Positions 57,046-64,000 of a DNA stretch of 64,000 nt are shown here, one piece after another. A program made the position numbers and the translations under genes. This DNA comes from Owenia fusiformis (Eukaryota; Annelida; Polychaeta; Sabellida; Oweniidae). The stretch covers positions 35,758,528-35,822,527 of the forward strand of contig CAIIXF020000012.1 of NCBI GenBank assembly GCA_903813345.2. The letters run 5' to 3'. The first letter of the stretch is position 1. Every line of letters starts with the position of its first letter. Under the pieces are notes generated by a model. It was not told the origin of the DNA, made no database searches, and saw nothing but the letters and a program-made list of their open reading frames with translations.

Positions 57046-57715
57046 CAGAAGCATGATATGACACCAAGGCAAAGTCTCAAATCTAATCCCCAACTCCTCC
57101 CCGTTTTCGCCTTAACCAAAGCCTGAGAAAGAAAAATGGGGAGAGGCAGGGGTACAAAAACTCAATACAAGATTAATTTTGTAAAGCCACTACAGTGACG
57201 TATTTTCTCACTCACATGTGAATTTTTCAGAAATGTTAATATGGAGCAACAACATACAAACAAGTCCTAAATAGATTTATCTTCATAAGGAGAATCTATT
57301 TAATTTCCATGATTATGATTTCATAATTAATAATGAAATAGGCAATACTTTTATATCAATATTTACCAGTTCTGGTAGAATACTAAATTCAACATCAAAA
57401 TACATTTAGGCTATTTAACGTTAAAATGACATTCAAAATTTAATGTTTTCATCTTTTTACAAAAGTGTGGTCTGTTTGGAACTACCTTGAGCTAACATTT
57501 TTGTTCGACGAGGATGCAGATTTTCATCTTTCAATGAGTTTTGCAGGAATTAATTCTTGAGAAAAATATCAAGATTTTTAACACCTTTTTAAACTACAGT
57601 GGCCAATTTTCTAGTATTTTTATATTATTTAAATGTCATCCCTGATTACTTAATTCCTTGCTGATCCACTCTTTTTTTAAATGAGACAATCTGGACAATT
57701 TTCAGAAGTATACAT
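57046..57715. other. gene-free stretch
   Basis: No gene or repeat recognised. Confidence 0.3.
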
Positions 57716-57716
57716 T

Positions 57717-57905
57717 AAGTACAGTAAAGCCTGCATATAATGAACACTTATGTTAGCCATAAAAAGCGTTCACTGGCTGTAGGTAGGTGTTCACTACAGA
57801 GAGGGGATTTAAGGAGGCAATGTAATATGTGTCTTGAAGTGGTGTTCACTAAACACAGGTGTTCTCTTCAGAGAGGTGTTCACTAAGACAGGTTTACCTG
57901 TTGTG
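57717..57905. repeat. palindromic repeat, CAGTAAAGCCTG / CAGGTTTACCTG
   Basis: Ends are inverted with GTGTTCACT words between. Same family as 1058-1222 and 54.8 kb. Confidence 0.45.
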
Positions 57906-58239
57906 AACATACATTGAGACAACAAATCCAGGATGGTAAAATTAAAGTTTACTTGTTTTATAAATTTTTGCGATGCAAATGAGGCAAATCTGATATATCA
58001 CCATGACGTCAGTTTTCTCCTAAATGGTCCCATATATGGTTACATCAATACTTACTTATTTACAAAGAAGGACCATTTTACCCAGAAAACCAGCCAATCA
58101 AAATCCAGGCTTTGAATCATAGTTGTACAAAATGATGCTGTGAATCATGGGACATACTATACCTCCGTAGTCACAACTAAGAGGATACTGGTATATTAAA
58201 ATGAGTACAGTTTCCATAAATTTAGTCTATACATTGTAA

Positions 58240-58368
58240 TCAGCAACATTTCTTCTTGGGTTTTTTAGACCCAGCTCCCCCGAGTTTAACAGTCTCGTTA
58301 GGTTGAGCCAGTTTGGCTTGTTGGTCCTTTTTAGTTGAAAGTACTAATTTTGTAACTGCCATAAACAT
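58240..58368 (-). CDS. Rab35: last exon of a Rab35-like small GTPase
   Basis: On the minus strand, after the acceptor GCTTTCAG, 42 codons read MFMAVTKLVLSTKKDQQAKL and end in KKPKKKCC then TGA. The C-terminal double Cys preceded by a Lys-rich stretch is the geranylgeranylation site that anchors Rab proteins to membranes. The order MF--T-LVL--KKD--AK, N--VKL, basic, CC agrees with the hypervariable tail of animal Rab35 (endocytic recycling GTPase). The exon enters in phase 0. The nucleotide-binding exons should lie at higher coordinates (minus-strand gene); I found none of the P-loop, WDTAGQE or NKxD motifs before the window ends, so they are beyond it or overlooked. Confidence 0.65.
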   Translation of the reverse strand: MFMAVTKLVLSTKKDQQAKLAQPNETVKLGGAGSKKPKKKCC

Positions 58369-58514
58369 CTGAAAGCATACAAAGAAATAATTTTAATCAT
58401 ATGTGATCAACATCTCCCAAAGAAGGGGTAAGCCCCAAAATTCATATAAGAACCTATTTCCTCTAGAGGTACTCTTCACAAACATCTGGAAGTACAAAAG
58501 GAAATAGTCTTAAA

Positions 58515-58695
58515 GGGCTACATTTGGTATTATGGCTCAAATATGGTATAAGAGGTCACATTCAATGTATGAGGGGTCATATTTGGTATAAGGGCTCAAA
58601 TATTGTAAAAGGGGTGGCATAAGCTATTAGGGCTCATATTTGGTATAGGGGCTCACATTTGGTATAAGGGTTCACATTTGGTGTCTCATTAAGAG
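58515..58695. repeat. ATTTGGTATAAGGG imperfect tandem repeat
   Basis: CATTTGGTATAAGGGGCTCA-like words recur every 15-30 bp, similar to the 5.2-5.5 kb array. It lies just upstream of the Rab35 exon in its intron. Confidence 0.55.
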
Positions 58696-58699
58696 GGTA

Positions 58700-60170
58700 G
58701 AAATTACTACTATACTAAACTCTTGACCTAAGGGTAACATGAGGCTGAGTAATAACTTCACTCTACAAGTATATACAATATTGGGTGCACAGAGGTTCTT
58801 ACAGAAAAAATGTCACAATGACATGCTTTAAAATATCAAAAAATGACTAGAATTTGACGCCAACAACACATGGTAAGATAAAGCAATTACGCATGAAAGA
58901 CCTGATAGAAAATGAGGCAAGGCAGATCATTAACCTATAGAGAAAAACTGATATAATGAGATTTTTCAACTGGTTAGATCACCTCAAACTGTGGCATTAC
59001 ATCACAGCTGGTAGTCATAAACTAACCAATAAGATTTCACAATATATGAATCAATAGGCTGACTAACAACAAAAATGGGACCTTTAGAATCTAATTATTC
59101 ACTAAATTAGCCCTGTGCATGTGACCTGGATTTTATGACTGAATACCCTGAGACAGAGTATATCATAATCACTGCACTCTTAATATGAGACACATAAACA
59201 GATATAGCTACTTATGAAAGCAGGAAAATATGTGACTGCAATTTTTATTGGCTAACTATATTTAATTAGTTTGGCAAGGCTACTTCAAATACATTTTTTA
59301 TTCGAAGAGGGCAGTTGAAGGTCTCGTCTTGAGAGTTGAAATCAAATGACTGAAAAAGGTGATGGAAAAGGGTAATAACTGTCAAAAAATTGTGTACTCA
59401 TCTGCATATAACCTAACAGAACACATCATAGGCCAGTGATATCACCACCACAAGTCAGTGAGCAAGTGAGAGACTGGGGAAGTAGGATCATACAACAGAA
59501 ATACAACTGATTTTGGTAAGTAAAATCTTCACTATTGTTTAACTGGTACAGTTTTTATGAGCAGTTCTGTACAGTTGAAATGACATTGTTGTTTTCGACT
59601 TTGTTTGTGCTGAACAAATCAGTCAGTCAGAATATGTCCCTTGCATTATATTTCAAAATGTTGATATACAGGCAAACACTCTTATTACATACATTTAGTT
59701 TTGCTAAATAACAATCAATAAATAGAAAACCACAAAAGATATTTGGTTTTCAGTCAGTATTCACTGTCTTCGAGACAGGGATTTGGAATTAGTGGAATCA
59801 TTTCATAGTGCTGAAATCACCCCCCCCCCCGTTTAATTCTCTGGCTATGGCTCTGAATATATCTCAAGTAGAGATGATGCCAAGATCCATTATACCCCCC
59901 TTATACGCCCTCTCTATCACTGAGAGAATGAGGGGGGGAGGGTACGGGCTCATTCTCACTCATACACGAGTATAACTGTATAAAGAGAGTATGTTAAGAA
60001 AACAGATAGGAACATGATTCAGATCAGACTGACCCCGGCCCATCAGACAAATCGTCTAGAAATTATACATGATACTATACAGTTGGGAGGCAATAACATG
60101 TATGTATGTATGGTGTTCATATATGGTGTTTGCTTTTGCTAAGGGTGGCAACCAAACATTCATAGTGCAA
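58700..60170. other. probable Rab35 intron, no exon seen
   Basis: Contains a C10 run at 59821 and a short palindrome-like GAGAGAATGAGGGGGGGAGG stretch near 59925. I see no coding exon on either strand. Confidence 0.3.
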
Positions 60171-60179
60171 GAGGAAGGC

Positions 60180-60470
60180 AACTAAACAATCTTAGTGCTG
60201 AGGCAACCAAATGATCACAGTGCTAAGCTAGACAATAATAGTGCTAAGCTAGACAATTATAGTGCTAGATTAGACAATCATAGTGCTAAGTTAGACAATC
60301 ATAGTGCTGAGTTTGACAATCACAGTGCTAAATTAGACAATCATAGTGCTAAGTTAGACAATCATAGTGCTAAGTTAGACAATCATAGTGCTAAATAAGA
60401 CAATCATAGTGCTAAATAAGACAATCATAGTGCTAAATAAGACAATCATAGTGCTAAGGGAGATAACAGA
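60180..60470. repeat. 21 bp minisatellite, GACAATCATAGTGCTAAGTTA
   Basis: About 13 units. The plus strand reads NHSAKLD repeats open from 60195 until the unit changes to AAATAAGAC, introducing TAA at 60396. The 7-codon period keeps one frame open by chance; no splice context or homology. Confidence 0.75.
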
Positions 60471-61938
60471 ACTGCTAACGAAGGCAGTCATACTATTATA
60501 GTGCATTTTGAAATATAAAGATATAAATATTTCCAAGAGAAGTGACTTGCATATCTTGGATAGTCAAAACACTGAGTCAGAAAGTCATGCGCTCTTGGGA
60601 ATTTAACCAACTTTAGATTAAGATCTAGCCTGAACTTCTGTTTTATCATATTTTTAAATATTCAAAACAAATTCTACAAGCGTTCAGTTGTTGTAATTTT
60701 TGATTCACCCAATTCCTCTGTTAACCACTCGCTTGGGATTTTTGGTGAAAAAGTCGCTGTGATTGTTCCCTAGGATTTTTGTGGGTGCAGAATTCTTAAT
60801 TTCACAATTTAGATAAAATTTGGTCAAAATATGCCATTTTTTTAGAATTTTTCTTGTTTGGGTGCAAGCCTAATATCAAGTGGGTGCAAGCCTTTTATCA
60901 TGTGGGTGCACCAACCACCCACTTGCTTATATGCTAGAAGACTACAGCTGCACAAGTCTATGAAAACATTTCCTGGATAACTGATACTCATAATTGAACA
61001 TTGAAAGACCATAGAAATAAAATATTATAATTTGGAGTGAGTAATCCAGTTCTAGGAGATGCTGATCAAAAATCATTAAATTCCTGTGGCTGGAAAAGCT
61101 CTGTTATGAAGACAATATGCAATTATTCATAACCGAGTCTTGTGATATTGAATTATATTAATCCCTGGATTATATACTGTCTGGTTATAAAGATAATTGG
61201 ACTGTATTGGATGACTTTTTATCGCACTTTGAAAAAGCTATATTGTCGTCATCAGTGCTTCACCTGTGTGTTTTCCGACATCCTCCGATCAAAGGGCTTC
61301 AAAATCCAGAATATATTCTTTCTTTTTACCCCCTGCGATAAGCAGTTAGCATTTCCCCAATTAAGAACTTGCAATCTGATTGGCTGTCGCAACAGTACGA
61401 CAGAAATCATGTATAAGTCATTGCGCATAATTAGATCACATGATTCAGTTTAATCGGGCGCTTTCAAATTGGTTATAGCAGGGGTAAGAAGAAGGTACAG
61501 ATTCTGGATACCTGCTTAGGAGGATGGTTTTCCAAAGAACCACTTATCCATTTAACTTGAAATTTTTACAGATGCAAGATTGTAAGAGCAGACTATTGCC
61601 AAAATTTGATTTTTTTTTATTGATTTATTTATATTTATACAAAGAATACATTAAACAAGTGCACATGTGCTTGTGGCTGGGCATCAGCATTATCAGCCAC
61701 GTTATATGATGAAGTTGCCAAAATTTGATTAGGTTTTGGGCATGCTGGGTAAATTACATGGTGGCCATTTTTCTCATCAAAATGCGATAATTATCGCTGT
61801 GTGTCTTGTTTAATTTATAAATCATGTGTCAAACATATTCCATTGTTGAACAAACATGAAGTTGACTCTCAAGATCATGTCATAATATAATTGTTCTATT
61901 TGTAGCTCGAAAGACATACCCCAACAAAATAGTAAAAG
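60471..61938. other. intergenic region and 5' flank of the Ly6-like gene
   Basis: A dispersed word (GGGCATGCTGGGTAAATTACATGG, split here as GGGCATGCTGGG and TAAATTACATGG, at 61739) recurs diverged at 62550, on the other side of exon 1. TTTGTAG before 61906 could be an acceptor for a 5' UTR exon. No other gene seen. Confidence 0.35.
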
Positions 61939-64000
61939 ATGGCGCTATTACAGATGAACATACTGATTGGCTCATTGATGCTTCTGTCTTCCTATTTAGC
62001 AGTTGGTAAGAACTTGTTTTGAAAATATTTTTGGAGGGAGGGGGGTGGGTAATGCCCATCTAGTTTAATAAGGTGATGTACTATTTCCATTAAGCAATTT
62101 AAGCCCAAGACTCAAGGCATTGTTTGCTGAATCATACCATGAAGGTGTTGTTTCCAAACCTTTGCATGACCGCGCAGGGAAACAATTCTTTTCACACATT
62201 GCAAATTTTTTCTAAAATAACACATTTTCAATGAATCTTTTTGCAAGGGTCAAGTTGACAAGTCATCAAATCCAATGTTAAAAATCCATTCATCACCATG
62301 ACAACTATTTAACTAGTGACCTTGCATGTGTTATTGATATTTCAAACACTGTGCATTATGTGAATACTCTGTTTGGATTGGCTGGAATCGGCCACGCCTT
62401 GCCTAGCTATGTGTGAATACATTATTAAAGAATAGACTCTTGTCAATTGTGTCATCAGAATTAAAGTAAAACTGAGTATCTATCTGTCACTGACTTCAAA
62501 GTTTTACTATTGCAAGAGCAGACACGTGCAAAAAACTGATTTAATTTTGGGCATGCTAGGTAAAATATTTGGTGGCCATTTTGTAGTGAGATTTTTCAAG
62601 TTGAGTTAATTTGATGCCATTATTAAATGCCATATTTATAGTAATTTAAATGCCATATTTACAGTGCATGGTCTCCAGTGCTTCTCTTGCACTACTATGG
62701 ACAATGAAGCCGCATGTGGAGATGCCATATTAAATGCCATATTTATAGTAATTTAAATGCCATATTTACAGTGCATGGTCTCCAGTGCTTCTCTTGCACT
62801 ACTATGGACAATGAAGCAGCATGTAGAGATGCCATATTAAATGCCATATTTATAGTAATTTAAATGCCATATTTACAGTGCATGGTCTCCAGTGCTTCTC
62901 TTGCACTACTATGGACAATGAAGCCGCATGTGGAGATGCCATATTAAATGCCATATTTATAGTAATTTAAATGCCATATTTACAGTGCATGGTCTCCAGT
63001 GCTTCTCTTGCACTACTATGGACAATGAAGCCGCATGTGGAGATGCCATATTAAATGCCATATTTATAGTAATTTAAATGCCATATTTACAGTGCATGGT
63101 CTCCAGTGCTTCTCTTGCACTACTATGGACAATGAAGCCGCATGTGGAGATGCCATATTAAATGCCATATTTATAGTAATTTAAATGCCATATTTACAGT
63201 GCATGGTCTCCAGTGCTTCTCTTGCACTACTATGGACAATGAAGCCGCATGTAGAGATGCCATATTAAATGCCATATTTATAGTAATTTAAATGCCATAT
63301 TTACAGTGCATGGTCTCCAGTGCTTCTCTTGCACTACTATGGACAATGAAGCCGCATGTGGAGATGCCATATTAAATGCCATATTTATAGTAATTTAAAT
63401 GCCATACTTACAGTGCATGGTCTCCAGTGCTTCTCTTGCACTACTATGGACAATGAAGCCGCATGTGGAGATGCCATATTAAATGCCATATTTATAGTAA
63501 TTTAAATGCCATATTTACAGTGCATGGTCTCCAGTGCTTCTCTTGCACTACTATGGACAATGAAGCCGCATGTAGAGATGTCATATTAAATGCCATATTT
63601 ATAGTAATTTAAATGCCATATTTACAGTGCATGGTCTCCAGTGCTTCTCTTGCACTACTATGGACAATGAAGCCGCATGTGAAGATGCCATATTAAATGC
63701 CATATTTATAGTAATTTAAATGCCGTATTAACAGTGCATGGTCTCCAGTGCTTCTCTTGCACTACTATGGACAATGAAGCCGCATGTGGAGATGACATAT
63801 TAAATGCCATATTTATAGTAATTTAAATGCCATATTTACAGTGCATGGTCTCCAGTGCTTCTCTTGCACTACTATGGACAACGAAGCCGCATGTGGAGAT
63901 GCCATATTAAATGCCATATTTATAGTAATTTAAATGCCATATTTACAGTGCATGGTCTACAGTGCTACTCTTGTACTACTATGGACAATGAAGCCGCATG
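61939..64000 (+). CDS. Ly6/uPAR-like secreted or GPI-anchored protein, first exons (partial)
   Basis: Exon 1 at 61939-62005 encodes MALLQMNILIGSLMLLSSYL plus AV, a signal peptide, with a GTAAGA donor in phase 1. The next exon, after TTTACAG, continues in phase: VHGLQCFSCTTMDNEAACGD. A signal peptide followed directly by LQCFSC...C is the start of an LU (three-finger) domain, as in Ly6/uPAR and CD59-type proteins, which are secreted or GPI-anchored. Exon 2's start is repeated at least 13 times (separate entry) and the window ends inside the array, so the remaining cysteines, the donor and the C-terminus are not visible. Function unknown. Confidence 0.6.
62613..64000 (+). repeat. 107 bp tandem array of acceptor plus exon 2 start, at least 13 copies
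   Basis: Exon copies start at 62665, 62772, 62879, 62986, 63093, 63200, 63307, 63414, 63521, 63628, 63735, 63842 and 63949, each after ...TTTACAG (63735 has TTAACAG). Each unit carries about 57 bp of exon (to GGAGATGCC) and then the intron tail ATATTAAATGCCATATTTATAG...TTACAG. No donor occurs in any visible unit. Reading past the exon part ends at TAA in TAATTTAAATG. The true intron before copy 1 has GATGCCATTATTAAATGCC, matching GATGCCATATTAAATGCC at the unit join. Confidence 0.95.

Overview
The window looks like nuclear DNA of a marine invertebrate animal. It is AT-rich and gene-poor, its genes are split by GT-AG introns, and it is full of MITEs, minisatellites and retroelements. A Rab35-type last exon, an Ig-domain receptor tyrosine kinase (RTK) and an Ly6/uPAR-type protein all fit a metazoan. 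A cephalochordate or hemichordate is my guess. Tandem repeats that span intron-exon boundaries recall the amphioxus 'mirage' minisatellites (from memory, unchecked), but a mollusc is not excluded.

Layout. 1-8.5 kb: repeats only. These are a Tc1/mariner-type remnant, a 5.3 kb element with long inverted repeats around a dead reverse transcriptase, and two palindromic MITEs. 8.55-21.2 kb: one complete plus-strand RTK gene that I could assemble from 14 exons with every splice phase matching (766 codons): signal peptide, three Ig-like domains, Thr/Ser stalk, one membrane span, tyrosine kinase, short tail. 23.0-38.2 kb: a tandem dimer of a Ty3/gypsy-like LTR element (LTR-internal-LTR-internal-LTR). 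It has 2.1-2.6 kb LTRs full of a 157 bp higher-order minisatellite, a tRNA-Leu primer site, and a 954-codon gag-protease ORF with no pol behind it. 38.2-58 kb: mostly repeats. It holds a THAP-like first exon, three phase-compatible exons of an unknown gene, a miniature LTR element whose LTRs carry tRNA-like Pol III promoter boxes, a 1.9 kb minisatellite, an NHL-like pseudogene piece, a MULE-like MITE with a perfect 9 bp target duplication, and a non-LTR retrotransposon 3' end. 58.24-58.37 kb: last exon of a Rab35-like GTPase, minus strand. 61.9 kb to the end: start of an Ly6/uPAR-like secreted or GPI-anchored protein gene, plus strand.

The most striking signal is a repeated architecture in two unrelated genes. 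The 3' end of an intron, its splice acceptor and most of the following exon have been tandemly multiplied, and only the last copy keeps a donor. In the RTK this affects exon 3 (2 copies, first decayed), the transmembrane exon (2), the glycine-loop exon (3), the alphaC exon (2) and, most dramatically, the APE/alphaF kinase exon (26 copies, 131 bp period, 24 with an intact acceptor). In the Ly6-like gene it affects exon 2 (at least 13 copies, 107 bp period, running off the window). In many kinase-array units the coding sequence of one copy contains a perfect TACTAAC branch-point motif at the right distance for the next copy's acceptor. Whether these acceptors are silent decoys, give truncated receptors or tune splicing cannot be read from DNA alone.
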